Source of the DNA: Polaromonas sp. SP1
GTDB lineage: Bacteria; Pseudomonadota; Gammaproteobacteria; Burkholderiales; Burkholderiaceae_C
Length of the DNA stretch: 64,000 nt
Direction of reading: 5' to 3'
Assembly: GCF_003711205.1 (NCBI RefSeq)
Contig: NZ_CP031013.1
Coordinates: 3,080,501 to 3,144,500 of the forward strand
Of the stretch, positions 27,204 through 35,729 are shown in pieces. Numbering within the stretch: the first letter of the stretch is position 1; every line of letters starts with the position of its first letter. Position numbers and translations under genes: made by a program. Below the pieces are notes generated by a model that had not been told where the DNA came from, searched no databases, and saw nothing but the letters and a program-made list of their open reading frames with translations.

Positions 27204-27280
27204 GGTGGCTGTAGCTCAGTTGGTAGAGTCCAGGATTGTGATTCCTGTTGTCGTGGGTTCGAGCCCCATCAGCCACCCCA
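27204..27280 (+). tRNA. tRNA-His (anticodon GTG)
   Basis: GGTGGCT at the 5' end, including the extra G-1 found in tRNA-His, pairs with AGCCACC; CCA is encoded. The D arm AGCTCAGTTGGTAGAG, anticodon arm CAGGA-TTGTGAT-TCCTG with GTG, and T arm GTGGGTTCGAGCCCCAT are intact. The length is 77 bases. Confidence 0.97.
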
Positions 27281-27286
27281 GTATTT

Positions 27287-27321
27287 AAAATCCCGCGCGC
27301 CGCATGGTTCGCGGGATTTTT
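27287..27321 (+). terminator. Terminator after tRNA-His
   Basis: AATCCCGCG (27289-27297) pairs with CGCGGGATT (27310-27318), followed by T residues. Confidence 0.85.
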
Positions 27322-27512
27322 GCTTTGGCTGGCATGTCGTACACAGGCGGCAAAATGCCGGGCAGGGTCCAAAGAGTCGTAGAGTGGTGGGGTATGTGTC
27401 CGGTTGCCGGCTTCCGGGTCGAATCCCGGCCGTACCTGAGCCGGAATTGAAGATCCCCACCGCAGGAGCCACCTTGCCCCAAACCTTGCGCTTTCACAAC
27501 TTGCGTTTTCTG

Positions 27513-27968
27513 ATGGCAGCCCGAAACACCGTCATGAAACTGTTGGCGATGGCCGTGATGGCCCTGGCGGGCCAAGGGGCGTTTTCGGCCGACACGTGGC
27601 TGACGATCACCGGTGACCCCGGCAATTCCGGCAACCATTACATCCAGGTCAATCCGGCGGCCATCGACATCAAGGACGATCTGCGGGTGATCCCGGTGCG
27701 CATCAATCGCGCCAAAATCTGGACCACCAACGAAGGCGTCCAATTCCGTTCGGTCGAGACGGAAGTGCAGATCGATTGCACCCAGCAAACCGCGCGGTAT
27801 GTGAAGGCGTCTTTTTACGCGCACCCAGACTTTCGCGGGCAGCCTTTCAAGGTCGCCGTCTACGCCCCGGACGACATACGCCCGATGGTATTCAAGGACA
27901 TTGCGGACAATCCCAATGTGCGGATCATCAAGGCTGCCTGCATGGCAAAAGGCGCTACCAATAACTGA
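27513..27968 (+). CDS. Exported protein of the surface-adhesin E / CNP1-like family
   Basis: This protein of about 151 residues has a signal peptide (VMKLLAMAVMALAGQGAFSA, cleavage before DTWL). The mature part, with WTTNEGVQFRSVETEVQIDCTQQTARYVKASFYAHPDFRGQ, resembles small beta-rich proteins labelled surface-adhesin protein E or CNP1-like; two Cys could form a disulfide. Two ATGs (27513, 27534) are possible and neither has a clear ribosome site. The function is not established. The gap upstream (27322-27512) contains a tRNA T-arm-like hairpin at 27414-27429 but no other gene. Confidence 0.65.
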   Translation: MAARNTVMKLLAMAVMALAGQGAFSADTWLTITGDPGNSGNHYIQVNPAAIDIKDDLRVIPVRINRAKIWTTNEGVQFRSVETEVQIDCTQQTARYVKASFYAHPDFRGQPFKVAVYAPDDIRPMVFKDIADNPNVRIIKAACMAKGATNN

Positions 27969-28016
27969 AGCGCCGCGAGGCTTGCTTGTGCGGCCGGGCC
28001 GTGGCGGGCCGCAGTT

Positions 28017-28991
28017 TCAGTTGACCATGACCAGCTTGCCCTTGACGCCGCGCGATCCCATGTGCGCGTACGCGGCCTTGAGTTCGGCCATGGGCATGGT
28101 GCGGTCAATCACCGGTTTGATCTTGCCTTGTGCATACCAGCCGGCCAGCTCGGCCATCATGGCGGCGTTGGCCTTGGGCTCGCGTTTGGCGAAGTCACCC
28201 CAGAACACGCCCACGATGGACGCGCCTTTGAGCAGCGTCAGGTTAAGCGGCAGGGAAGGGATCGGCCCCGATGCAAAACCCACCACCAGGTAGCGGCCGC
28301 GCCACGCGATGGAGCGAAAGGCCGGCTCGGAAAAATCACCGCCCACCGGGTCGTAGATCACGTCCGGGCCTTTGCCCTCGGTCAGTGCCTTGATCTCGTC
28401 GCGCAGGTTCTTCGTGGTGTAGTTGATGGTGGCGTCTGCACCGATCGATGTGCACAGGGCGCATTTCTCGTCGGTCGATGCGGCGGCAATCACGCGGGCC
28501 CCGGCGGCCTTGGCAATCTGGATGGCGGCCGTGCCCACGCCGCCGGCGGCGCCCAGCACCAAAACGGTTTCACCGGCCTTCAGTTGTGCGCGGTCCATCA
28601 GGGCGTGCCACGAGGTGGCGTAGATCATGATGAAGGCGGCCGCATCGACATGCGCAAAGCCGGCGGGCAGGGGCATGCACAGGGCTGCCGGCGCGATGGT
28701 GTGTGTGCCAAAGCCGCCGGTGCCGGAGAGGCAGGCCACGCTTTGCCCCACCTGAAGGTGCCTGACGCCTTCTCCCACCGCCTGGACCACGCCGGCGTAC
28801 TCCGAGCCCGGCACAAAGGGGAGCGGCGGCTTGATCTGGTACTTGTTCTGCACGATCAGCAGATCGGGAAAGTTCAGGCTGGCGGCCTTGATCTCGATCA
28901 GGACTTCACCGGCCTTGGGCTGCGGCGTGGGCAGCTCTTTCCAGCTCAGGGCGTCTACGCCCGTGGGGTTTTCACAAAGCCAGGCTTGCAT
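28017..28991 (-). CDS. NADPH:quinone oxidoreductase-family protein (zeta-crystallin-like)
   Basis: This 324-residue medium-chain dehydrogenase/reductase has a GroES-like N-terminal domain (VLIEIKAASLNFPDLLIVQNKYQIKPPLPFVPGSEYAG) and a Rossmann domain with GETVLVLGAAGGVGTAAIQIAKAAGARVIAAAS. The usual zinc-ligand cysteines are missing, as in quinone reductases. It would reduce quinones or enones with NADPH in the cytoplasm. The start at 28991 follows GGAGA at eight bases and gives MQAWLCENPTG, matching the family. Confidence 0.87.
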   Translation of the reverse strand: MQAWLCENPTGVDALSWKELPTPQPKAGEVLIEIKAASLNFPDLLIVQNKYQIKPPLPFVPGSEYAGVVQAVGEGVRHLQVGQSVACLSGTGGFGTHTIAPAALCMPLPAGFAHVDAAAFIMIYATSWHALMDRAQLKAGETVLVLGAAGGVGTAAIQIAKAAGARVIAAASTDEKCALCTSIGADATINYTTKNLRDEIKALTEGKGPDVIYDPVGGDFSEPAFRSIAWRGRYLVVGFASGPIPSLPLNLTLLKGASIVGVFWGDFAKREPKANAAMMAELAGWYAQGKIKPVIDRTMPMAELKAAYAHMGSRGVKGKLVMVN

Positions 28992-29131
28992 GAGGTGTCT
29001 CCGGTGAGTAAGGGTGTAGTAGCAGCGCCGAATGACAGCGGCCAGGGAAGTGGCCAAAACCGCAACAGCAGCGCCTTCACCGCATCATAGGCAAAGCCGC
29101 GGCTTTGATAAGGCCGAAATACGCCCGGGCT

Positions 29132-29153
29132 GTCACGGCCGTGACCGTAAAAT
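29132..29153 (+). promoter_or_regulatory. Palindrome and -10 box directly upstream of surE
   Basis: GTCACGGCCGTGAC (29132-29145) is a perfect 14-base palindrome, followed by TAAAAT (29148-29153), a plausible -10 box. The box ends six bases before the ATG, so a transcript would start at or near the initiation codon. No Shine-Dalgarno sequence is present. Confidence 0.45.
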
Positions 29154-29159
29154 CACCCC

Positions 29160-29945
29160 ATGAAAATTCTCATCTGCAACGACGACGGTTACCAGGCCTC
29201 GGGCATCATCGCCCTCTACGAAGCGCTCAAGACCATTGCAGATGTCGAGGTGGTGGCGCCCGAACAAAACAACAGCGCCAAATCCAATGCGCTGACCCTG
29301 CACTCGCCGATGTATGTGCAGACCGCGGCCAACGGTTTTCGTTACATCAACGGCACGCCCGCTGACTGCGTCCACATCTCGCTGACCGGCCTGCTGGGCT
29401 ACCGGCCCGACCTCGTGGTGTCCGGTATCAACAACGGCGCCAATATGGGCGACGACACGATTTACTCGGGCACCGTGGGCGCGGCCATGGAGGGCTACCT
29501 GTTCGGCATTCCAGCCATTGCCTTTTCGCAAACCGAAAAGGGCTGGGCGCACATCGATGTCGCCGCCCGGCGTGCGGCCGAGCTGGTGCAGCAACTGATC
29601 CCTTCGCTGGAGACCATTGCTGAAGGCGCAGAGCCGACCGTGCCGCCCTGGTTGCTCAATGTGAACATTCCCAACCTGCCGGACGAGCAGATCCTGGGCG
29701 TTAAAGTGGCCAGGCTGGGGCGCCGCCATGCCGCCGAACGCGTCATCATGCAGACCAGCCCGCGCGGCGAGACCATGTACTGGATAGGTGGCGCCGGCCC
29801 TGCAAAAGAAGCCGGCGAGGGCACCGACTTCCATGCGACCGGCCAGGGGTTCATTTCCATCACACCGCTGCAGGTGGATCTGACCGACCACGAGCGCCTG
29901 CCTTACTGGGCCCAGACCGCGGCCCGCCTGACGCAGTCGCACTGA
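29160..29945 (+). CDS. surE: 5'/3'-nucleotidase SurE
   Basis: This 261-residue metal-dependent phosphatase acts on nucleoside 5'- and 3'-monophosphates and is linked to stationary-phase survival. The start [16 protein letters not shown] holds the paired Asp metal ligands. The segments [17 protein letters not shown] and [27 protein letters not shown] are the conserved active-site blocks. It is the first gene of surE-pcm-nlpD, with an 11-base gap to pcm. Confidence 0.96.
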   Translation: MKILICNDDGYQASGIIALYEALKTIADVEVVAPEQNNSAKSNALTLHSPMYVQTAANGFRYINGTPADCVHISLTGLLGYRPDLVVSGINNGANMGDDTIYSGTVGAAMEGYLFGIPAIAFSQTEKGWAHIDVAARRAAELVQQLIPSLETIAEGAEPTVPPWLLNVNIPNLPDEQILGVKVARLGRRHAAERVIMQTSPRGETMYWIGGAGPAKEAGEGTDFHATGQGFISITPLQVDLTDHERLPYWAQTAARLTQSH

Positions 29946-29956
29946 AAGCCTCGCCC

Positions 29957-30841
29957 ATGAAACCCAGCCTCAAGCCGCCTTTCAACCCTTCCGCCAAGGC
30001 GCCGGCTGCGGCCACGCGCCCGGCATTTCCGGTGCGCCTCAAGCCTGACGCCGGCGTTCCATCTGCTACAAAATTGGTAGCGAAAGGTCTAGATACTGCA
30101 AGGGCTACAGGCCAAAATGGCTTGAAAAATCCCGTGCCTGCCGTATCCCGCGCTGCTTCCGCTGCACCCGTTCCCGCCGTGCGTCCCGGCGGTATCGGGC
30201 TTGACTCGCATGCGGTGCGCGCGCGCATGGTGGCCAGGCTGGCCGCGCAAGGTGTCAGCGATGCGCAGGTGCTGGCCGCCATGGGCGCGGTGGAGCGCCA
30301 CCGCTTTGTCGATACCGCGCTGGTGAACCAGGCCTATGAAGACACCAGCCTGCCGATTGGGCTGGGCCAGACGATTTCAAAGCCCAATGTGGTGGCCCGC
30401 ATGCTCGAGCTGCTGCGCCATGGCGTGCCCGGCAAGCTCGGTCGGGTGCTGGAGATCGGCACCGGTTGCGGCTACCAGGCCGCCGTGCTCAGCCACCTGG
30501 CAAGCGAGGTCTACAGCATCGAGCGCTTGCGCGGCCTTCACGACAAAGCCAGGGAGAACCTGCGGACACTACGGCTGCCCAATGTGCACCTGCTGTTCGG
30601 TGATGGCATGATGGGCTACGCCAAAGGCGCTCCCTATGCGGCCATCATTGCCGCGGCCGGCGGCGAGGCCATTCCGCCCGCCTGGATCGAGCAACTGGCC
30701 GTTGGAGGCCGCCTGGTGGCGCCCATGCAAACCGCCGGCGGCGCCCAGGCGCTGGTGGTGGTCGACAAAACCCCCCAGGGCGTCAGGCAAACCTTGCTCG
30801 AGGCGGTTCACTTTGTGCCTTTAAAATCAGGAACAAGCTGA
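29957..30841 (+). CDS. pcm: Protein-L-isoaspartate O-methyltransferase
   Basis: This 294-residue protein repairs isoaspartyl residues by SAM-dependent methylation. The catalytic domain occupies about residues 80-290, with PLPIGLGQTIS-like substrate loop LPIGLGQTISKPNVVARM and the SAM motif VLEIGTGCGYQAAVLSHL. The first 80 residues are extra compared with the usual protein of about 210 residues, low in complexity and rich in Ala/Pro. Residues 37-59 of this extension are encoded by a copy of the dispersed repeat. An internal start near the catalytic domain cannot be excluded, but the ATG at 29957 lies right after surE and is plausible. Confidence 0.9.
   Translation: MKPSLKPPFNPSAKAPAAATRPAFPVRLKPDAGVPSATKLVAKGLDTARATGQNGLKNPVPAVSRAASAAPVPAVRPGGIGLDSHAVRARMVARLAAQGVSDAQVLAAMGAVERHRFVDTALVNQAYEDTSLPIGLGQTISKPNVVARMLELLRHGVPGKLGRVLEIGTGCGYQAAVLSHLASEVYSIERLRGLHDKARENLRTLRLPNVHLLFGDGMMGYAKGAPYAAIIAAAGGEAIPPAWIEQLAVGGRLVAPMQTAGGAQALVVVDKTPQGVRQTLLEAVHFVPLKSGTS
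30065..30129 (+). repeat. Dispersed palindromic repeat, copy inside pcm
   Basis: The core GCTACAAAATTGGTAGC (30065-30081, arms GCTAC/GTAGC, a compensated base pair change) is followed by ACTGCAAGGGCTACAGGCC and AAAATGGCTTGAAAAA. It is read in the phase GCT-ACA-AAA, giving ATKLVAKGLDTARATGQNGLKN. The arm change GCTAT/ATAGC to GCTAC/GTAGC keeps the stem. Confidence 0.8.
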
Positions 30842-30943
30842 TCGGTACATCAGTACCCCGCCGGCGCCCCCTGGCGCTGCGGCCGGTTACAAACCATCGG
30901 CACCTGTCACAGCTGTCAGTCAAGATTGAAGACGAAAGAACCA

Positions 30944-31900
30944 ATGAATCAAACCGTACGGTCAAACAGGCAATCAGCCCTGGTTGCCACAGGCTCAATC
31001 TCCAGCATAAGCACAAGCCCGGGCGGCCTGCACGGCGCCCGCTCCATGCTCGGCAGGATCGCCTTGCCGGCTGCGCTCGCGGCGGTGCTGCTGGTCGCGG
31101 CAGGCTGCGCATCGCGCTCGCCTACCCATGCCCCGGTCGAAGACCGCGGCACCGGCCTGTCGCGCCCTGTGCCGGGCGCTGTTGATCCGGGCAACGTCAA
31201 GCAGCTGCCGGGCTTTGAGAACGCCGGCAAGCCCGGCTACTACACCGTCAAGCCCGGCGACACCATGATCCGCATCGGCCTGGAAAATGGCCAGAACTGG
31301 CGCGACATCGTGCGCTGGAACAACCTGGAGAACCCCAACATCATCGAAGTGGGCCAGGTCCTGCGCGTGGTGCCGCCTGCCAGCGAAAGCGCTGTGGTGA
31401 CCCGCCCTGTGTCCCCCGGCTCCGCCGCGGCATCGTCCACGCCGGCCCAGGCTGCCAGCGCGGCCAAGCCGGCCTCGGCGCCTGCTGCTGCAGCTGCCAG
31501 CCCTGCGCCGGCACCGGCGGCCACGGGCGACGAAGACATCGCCTGGATCTGGCCGGCCCAGGGCACCATGGTCGCGGGTTTTGACGAGGCCAAGAACAAA
31601 GGCCTGGACATCGCCGGCAAGCCCGGTGACGCCGTGATCGCCTCTGCCGATGGCCGTGTGGTGTATGCCGGCGCCGGCTTGCGCGGCTACGGCAACCTGA
31701 TCATCCTCAAGCACAACAACACCTTCCTCACCGCCTACGCGCACAACCAGACCTTGCTCGTCAAGGAAGACCAGAGCGTCAAGAAGGGCCAGAAGATTGC
31801 CGAAATGGGCAACAGTGACGCGGACCGCGTGAAGCTGCATTTCGAGATCCGCCGCCAGGGCAAACCGGTCGACCCGGCCAAATACCTGCCCGCCAGGTAA
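30944..31900 (+). CDS. nlpD: Murein hydrolase activator lipoprotein NlpD (LysM and degenerate M23)
   Basis: This protein of about 318 residues is exported as a lipoprotein: hydrophobic stretch LPAALAAVLLVAAGC gives a lipobox with Cys near residue 50. A LysM peptidoglycan-binding domain follows (YYTVKPGDTMIRIGLENGQNWRDIVRWNN), then an Ala/Pro linker, and a LytM/M23 domain at the end. The M23 metal sites are altered (KGLDIAG where a His is expected; VKLHFEIR instead of HLHFEIR), as in NlpD proteins that activate amidases rather than cut peptidoglycan. ATGs at 30944 and 31046 are both possible; the second would give a more usual short signal peptide. Confidence 0.9.
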   Translation: MNQTVRSNRQSALVATGSISSISTSPGGLHGARSMLGRIALPAALAAVLLVAAGCASRSPTHAPVEDRGTGLSRPVPGAVDPGNVKQLPGFENAGKPGYYTVKPGDTMIRIGLENGQNWRDIVRWNNLENPNIIEVGQVLRVVPPASESAVVTRPVSPGSAAASSTPAQAASAAKPASAPAAAAASPAPAPAATGDEDIAWIWPAQGTMVAGFDEAKNKGLDIAGKPGDAVIASADGRVVYAGAGLRGYGNLIILKHNNTFLTAYAHNQTLLVKEDQSVKKGQKIAEMGNSDADRVKLHFEIRRQGKPVDPAKYLPAR

Positions 31901-31924
31901 GCGACTCGCGCCTACAACGCACGC

Positions 31925-31955
31925 AAAAAAGCCCGGCTCAGGTCCGGGCTTTTTT
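31925..31955 (+). terminator. Terminator after nlpD
   Basis: GCCCGG (31931-31936) pairs with CCGGGC (31944-31949), flanked by A and T runs of six, so it can act in both directions between convergent genes. Together with the next gene on the opposite strand it shows that rpoS does not follow nlpD here. Confidence 0.88.
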
Positions 31956-31971
31956 GTTGGCGGGCTCCCCC

Positions 31972-32391
31972 TCAGTGGGGCTGCAAAATCTCGTCGTAGC
32001 CGCGGCCCTTGAACTCGAGCAGGTCCAGCCCGTGGCCAAACGGGTCGGCCAGGCCTGCAATGCGCCCCCAGACGCGCTCGGCGACCGGCATTTCCAGCAC
32101 GGCGCCGTATTGCTGGAGCCGCGCGACGGCAGCTTCAATGTCTTCCACCACAAAATCAAGGTGAACCGGCGTCCAGTGGCGGCCGTAGTGGCGCACGGCC
32201 TCGCTGCCGGCGCCGCTGGTGACAGGCCGGGTGCCCGGTGCGTTAAAGAGCAGGTCAATCGGGCTGCCGGCGCCGAGGATCTCCACAAAGTCGCTTTTGA
32301 AGCGGCGGCCCACCTGGAGACCGAGTCCCTCGGTGTAGAACGCGACAGCGCGCGCCATGTCGTCAACGTCGATGCAGATGCGAACTTCCAT
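31972..32391 (-). CDS. VOC (glyoxalase/bleomycin-resistance) family protein
   Basis: This 139-residue protein has two beta-alpha-beta-beta-beta modules: RICIDVDDMARAVAFYTEGLGLQVGRRF and VHLDFVVEDIEAAVARLQQYGAVLEMPV, ending with ADPFGHGLDLLEF. Metal-ligand His and Glu positions are present (VHLDFV; LLEFKG). The substrate is unknown. The start at 32391 is preferred because AAAGGA lies six bases upstream; a second ATG two codons earlier is possible. It is divergent from rlmD. Confidence 0.82.
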   Translation of the reverse strand: MEVRICIDVDDMARAVAFYTEGLGLQVGRRFKSDFVEILGAGSPIDLLFNAPGTRPVTSGAGSEAVRHYGRHWTPVHLDFVVEDIEAAVARLQQYGAVLEMPVAERVWGRIAGLADPFGHGLDLLEFKGRGYDEILQPH

Positions 32392-32464
32392 GCGCATTCC
32401 TTTGGTTCGTAAACAGATTCCCGGGTGTTCCAAAAATGGTACCGCAGCCTGAGACAATCGGTTG

Positions 32465-33925
32465 ATGACAGAAGAAAGCCAGAACAAGCAGCCCCCCACG
32501 GCTGCAGACTACCCGCCGGATGTACTTGAGGTCGAGTCGCTTGACATCGAAGCGCAGGGCATCGCCCACAGGGCCGACGGCAAGGTGGTGTTTATTGAAG
32601 GCGCGCTGCCGTTTGAGCGGGTGACGGCCAATGTGTACCGCAAGAAGAGCAGCTTTGAAAAAGCCGTGGTGATGGCGATCCACAGCGAATCGCCCCAGCG
32701 CGTGCGCCCGGCCTGCCCGCATTTCGGCATGCACACCGGCGCTTGCGGCGGCTGCAAGATGCAGCACCTGCATGCGAGTGCACAGGTGGCCGTGAAGCAG
32801 CGCGTCCTTGAAGACAACCTCCAGCACATCGGCAAGCTCAAGGCGGACAACCTGCTGCGGCCCATCGAGGGGCCCGCGTGGGGCTACCGTTACCGCGCGC
32901 GCCTGTCGGTGCGTTATGTGCGCAAGAAGGGCGCGGTGCTGGTCGGGTTTCACGAGCGCAAAAGCGCTTATGTGGCCGACATGAGCGAATGCCATGTGTT
33001 GCCCCGGCATGTCAGCGACATGCTGCTTCCATTGCGCGCGCTGATCGCCGGCATGGACGCCAAGGAAACCATTCCACAGATCGAGCTGGCCTGCGGCGAT
33101 GAGGTAACGGCGATGGTGTTGCGCCACATGGAGCCGCTCAGCGAGGGCGACCTGGCTCGGTTGCGCACGTTTGCTGCGGCGAACCCCGGCCTTCAGTGGT
33201 GGCTGCAGCCGGGCGGGCTGGAGACCGTGAAGCTGCTCGATGACGCCGTGCAGGAATTGAACTACGGCTTGCCCGAGTTCGGCATCACCATGCCCTTCAA
33301 GCCGACCGATTTCACCCAGGTGAACCCGCACATCAACCAGGTGCTGGTGTCGCGTGCGCTGCGTCTGCTGGCGGTGCAGCCCGATGAACGGGTGATCGAC
33401 TGGTTTTGCGGCCTGGGCAATTTCACGCTGCCGCTGGCCACGCGTGCCCGCGAGGTGCTGGGCATTGAAGGCAGCGAAGTCCTGGTGACGCGTTCACGTG
33501 AGAATTTTGAACGAAACAAGGCTGCAGCCCATACGCGTCATGCACTTGCTGCTACTAAATTTGTAGCGCGCAACCTGTTTGAAATGACGCCCGCCATGCT
33601 GGTGAAAGATGGCTCGGCCGACAAATGGCTGGTCGATCCCCCACGCGAGGGTGCGTTTGAGTTATTCAAATCCCTGGCGGCCTTGCATCAGCAACTCGCC
33701 AGCGGTGTTCCGTGCGACGACGGCGAAAACCAGCAGAGCCTGGCGCTGGACGGCTGGACGCCGCCCAAACGCATTGTTTACGTGAGCTGCAACCCCGCCA
33801 CCCTGGCGCGGGATGCCGGCGTGCTGGTGGACAGCGGTGCCTGGCGTTGCACGGCCGCCGGCGTGGTGAACATGTTCCCGCACACCGCGCACGTGGAGTC
33901 GATTGCGGTTTTTGAGCGGGTCTGA
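32465..33925 (+). CDS. rlmD: 23S rRNA (uracil-1939-C5)-methyltransferase RlmD
   Basis: This 486-residue protein starts with a TRAM-like RNA-binding domain ([31 protein letters not shown]). It then has Cys residues for a 4Fe-4S cluster ([14 protein letters not shown]), and a SAM methyltransferase domain with [23 protein letters not shown] and [12 protein letters not shown] holding the catalytic Cys. It methylates U1939 of 23S rRNA. The ATG at 32465 is used; there is no Shine-Dalgarno sequence, and a GACAAT box ends six bases upstream. Around codons 350-367 the gene contains an antisense copy of the dispersed repeat, between the SAM motif and VDPPREG. Confidence 0.92.
   Translation: MTEESQNKQPPTAADYPPDVLEVESLDIEAQGIAHRADGKVVFIEGALPFERVTANVYRKKSSFEKAVVMAIHSESPQRVRPACPHFGMHTGACGGCKMQHLHASAQVAVKQRVLEDNLQHIGKLKADNLLRPIEGPAWGYRYRARLSVRYVRKKGAVLVGFHERKSAYVADMSECHVLPRHVSDMLLPLRALIAGMDAKETIPQIELACGDEVTAMVLRHMEPLSEGDLARLRTFAAANPGLQWWLQPGGLETVKLLDDAVQELNYGLPEFGITMPFKPTDFTQVNPHINQVLVSRALRLLAVQPDERVIDWFCGLGNFTLPLATRAREVLGIEGSEVLVTRSRENFERNKAAAHTRHALAATKFVARNLFEMTPAMLVKDGSADKWLVDPPREGAFELFKSLAALHQQLASGVPCDDGENQQSLALDGWTPPKRIVYVSCNPATLARDAGVLVDSGAWRCTAAGVVNMFPHTAHVESIAVFERV
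33511..33567 (-). repeat. Dispersed palindromic repeat, copy antisense inside rlmD
   Basis: Read on the minus strand, a core GCTACAAATTTAGTAGC (33567-33551) is followed by GCAAGTGCATG, then GGGCTGCAGCC and a TTGTTTCG tail. The arms are GCTAC/GTAGC, again a compensated pair. The plus-strand gene reads through it as [17 protein letters not shown]. Confidence 0.75.
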
Positions 33926-33944
33926 CTGAACTGCAGGCGGCAAT

Positions 33945-33973
33945 AAAAAAGGAGCCCGCAGGCTCCTTTTTTT
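33945..33973. terminator. Bidirectional terminator between rlmD and the BI-1 gene
   Basis: GGAGCC (33951-33956) and GGCTCC (33961-33966) with loop CGCA, preceded by six A and followed by seven T. It serves convergent genes. Confidence 0.9.
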
Positions 33974-33991
33974 GTAGGTGGCAGCGCGCTT

Positions 33992-34681
33992 TTAGTCGCG
34001 TTCGCCGCCGAAGATCCCCAGCAGGGCCAACAGGCTCTGGAAGATATTGAACAGGTCGAGGTAGATGGCCAGCGTGGCGCTGATGTAGTTGGTCTCGCCG
34101 CCGTCGATCACCTGTTTCAGGTCATACAGCAGGTAGGCGCTGAAAATCGCGATGGCCAGCGTGCTGATCACTGCCATCATCATGGTCGAGCCGACAAACA
34201 CGTTGATGACGGCCGCCACCATGATGACCAGCGCGCCGGCAAAGAGCCATTTGCTCATGCCGCTCAGGTCGCGCTTGATGACGGTGGCCAGGCTGGCCAT
34301 CACGAACATCACGCCGGCCGTGCCGGCAAAGGCGGTCATGACGAGCGAGGCGCCGTTGCTGAAGCCGAGCACCATGGCAATCATGCGCGAGAGCATCAGG
34401 CCCATGAAGAAGGTGAAACCCAGCAGCACAGGCACGCCCGCAGCTGAATTCTTGGTCTTCTCAATGGCGAAGATAAAACCGAAAGCGCCGCCGAGGAAAA
34501 CGATCAGGCCCAGTCCGCCGCTGAGCGAGCGGGTGATGCCGGTGGCCACGCCCAGCCAGGCGCCGAGCACGGTAGGCAGCAGGCTCAGGGCCAGCAGCCA
34601 ATAGGTATTGCGCAGGACCTTGTTGCGTTGCTCGACCGTTGAGGCTACGCCGTAGTCGAGGGTTTGAACATTGTCAGTCAT
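33992..34681 (-). CDS. Bax inhibitor-1 / YccA family membrane protein
   Basis: This 229-residue inner-membrane protein has seven hydrophobic segments. The C-terminal part (IFSAYLLYDLKQVIDGGETNYISATLAIYLDLFNIFQSLLALLGI) holds the conserved Asp residues of the BI-1/TMBIM family. The E. coli relative YccA modulates FtsH, and other members are pH-sensitive calcium leak channels; the role here is inferred. The ATG at 34681 has GGAGATGA upstream. It ends at a shared terminator with rlmD. Confidence 0.9.
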   Translation of the reverse strand: MTDNVQTLDYGVASTVEQRNKVLRNTYWLLALSLLPTVLGAWLGVATGITRSLSGGLGLIVFLGGAFGFIFAIEKTKNSAAGVPVLLGFTFFMGLMLSRMIAMVLGFSNGASLVMTAFAGTAGVMFVMASLATVIKRDLSGMSKWLFAGALVIMVAAVINVFVGSTMMMAVISTLAIAIFSAYLLYDLKQVIDGGETNYISATLAIYLDLFNIFQSLLALLGIFGGERD

Positions 34682-34875
34682 GAGGGTCATCTCCAGGGCG
34701 CCAGCAAATGCAGGCAAGATTATTTTAGGGTGCAATGCCGTTTTTCCAGCCTTCACTCCCTACTTTTTGTAAGGGTTCTATAAGCTAATTTGCCCGCAAT
34801 GCTGCTGAGGACGGGCGTCAAATTTGCGTATGCTCGGTATCTTTGCCAATAAAACCTCTGGGAATCCCGAAGATC

Positions 34876-35283
34876 ATGAAATCCAAAGCAGTGCTTGAAT
34901 CCGCCGACGTCAAAATCATCGCCGCCGCAGCGGAAGCAGAAGCCCTCAAGAACAACTGGGCCGTCACCATCGCCATCGTCGACGACGGCGGCCACCTGCT
35001 GCACCTGCAGCGCCTGGACGGCGCGCCGCCCATTTCCTCCCATATCGGGCCCGCCAAGGCCAACACGGCCGCCATGGGCCGCCGCGAGAGCAAGGTTTAT
35101 GAAGATGTCATCAACGGCGGGCGCACATCCTTCCTGTCGGCGCCCTACATCCACGGCATGCTCGAAGGCGGCGTTCCCATCATCAAGGATGGCCAGTGCA
35201 TCGGCGCCGTGGGCGTGAGCGGTGTGAAGTCCAGCGAAGATGCGCAAATTGCCCGCGCCGGCATCGCCGCCATCGGCCTGTAA
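34876..35283 (+). CDS. GlcG/HbpS-type heme-binding family protein (DUF336)
   Basis: This 135-residue protein begins SKAVLESADVKIIAAAAEAEALKNNWAVTIAIVDDGGHLLHLQRLDGA, the GlcG/HbpS signature, and ends VIKDGQCIGAVGVSG-like with SGVKSSEDAQIARAGI. Members bind heme or cobalamin or are found beside oxidative genes; the exact role is open. There is no signal peptide. It may belong functionally with the heme genes that begin about 200 bases downstream. The ATG at 34876 matches the family start. Confidence 0.82.
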   Translation: MKSKAVLESADVKIIAAAAEAEALKNNWAVTIAIVDDGGHLLHLQRLDGAPPISSHIGPAKANTAAMGRRESKVYEDVINGGRTSFLSAPYIHGMLEGGVPIIKDGQCIGAVGVSGVKSSEDAQIARAGIAAIGL

Positions 35284-35313
35284 ACCGCACCCTTGACCCT
35301 GCAAAGGGGCATG

Positions 35314-35342
35314 AAAAAAGCCGACCACGGGGTCGGCTTTTT
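35314..35342 (+). terminator. Terminator after the GlcG/HbpS gene
   Basis: GCCGACC (35320-35326) pairs with GGTCGGC (35331-35337), flanked by A and T runs. The rest of the gap up to hemP (35343-35474) shows no gene or clear signal. Confidence 0.88.
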
Positions 35343-35474
35343 GTTGGGCGTACAGTCATCGGAAAAAAAGCCTGGCTAAACAACCTCGAGAGATCTGTGG
35401 CTGGCTAAAAACGACCTTGGGAGCTTGGTAGCCCCGGATCGCCCCACGATGAAACTGTTAAAACGGGTGTCTGC

Positions 35475-35699
35475 TTACTTGGTCAGGATCAACTTGCCCA
35501 GGCGCGTGGCCTGCAGGCGGTAGGTCGACCCGTTGTGGTTGATTTCCACGGCCTTTTGCCCGCGCAGGATTTCGGCGCTGTTCACGCAGCCGGCAGTGCC
35601 GACCGATGCCTGGCCGCTTGAGACGGTCTCTGTGTACGCGGGAGCGCGGGCAGGAAGGCTCAAAGTATGGGAAGCGGGGGAAGGCATGGCGATGGACAT
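35475..35699 (-). CDS. hemP: Hemin uptake protein HemP
   Basis: This 74-residue protein has the HemP signature in its C-terminal half: NSAEILRGQKAVEINHNGSTYRLQATRLGKLILTK. The N-terminal 35 residues are poorly conserved. HemP is a small cytoplasmic protein needed for full heme receptor expression in several beta- and alpha-proteobacteria, where it acts as a regulator. Here it is encoded apart from the hmu operon but has its own promoter with an overlapping Fur-like box, so it should be made under iron limitation. Confidence 0.9.
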   Translation of the reverse strand: MSIAMPSPASHTLSLPARAPAYTETVSSGQASVGTAGCVNSAEILRGQKAVEINHNGSTYRLQATRLGKLILTK

Positions 35700-35729
35700 G
35701 ATGATTAAACCTGTTTGGGTTTCGTTGGG

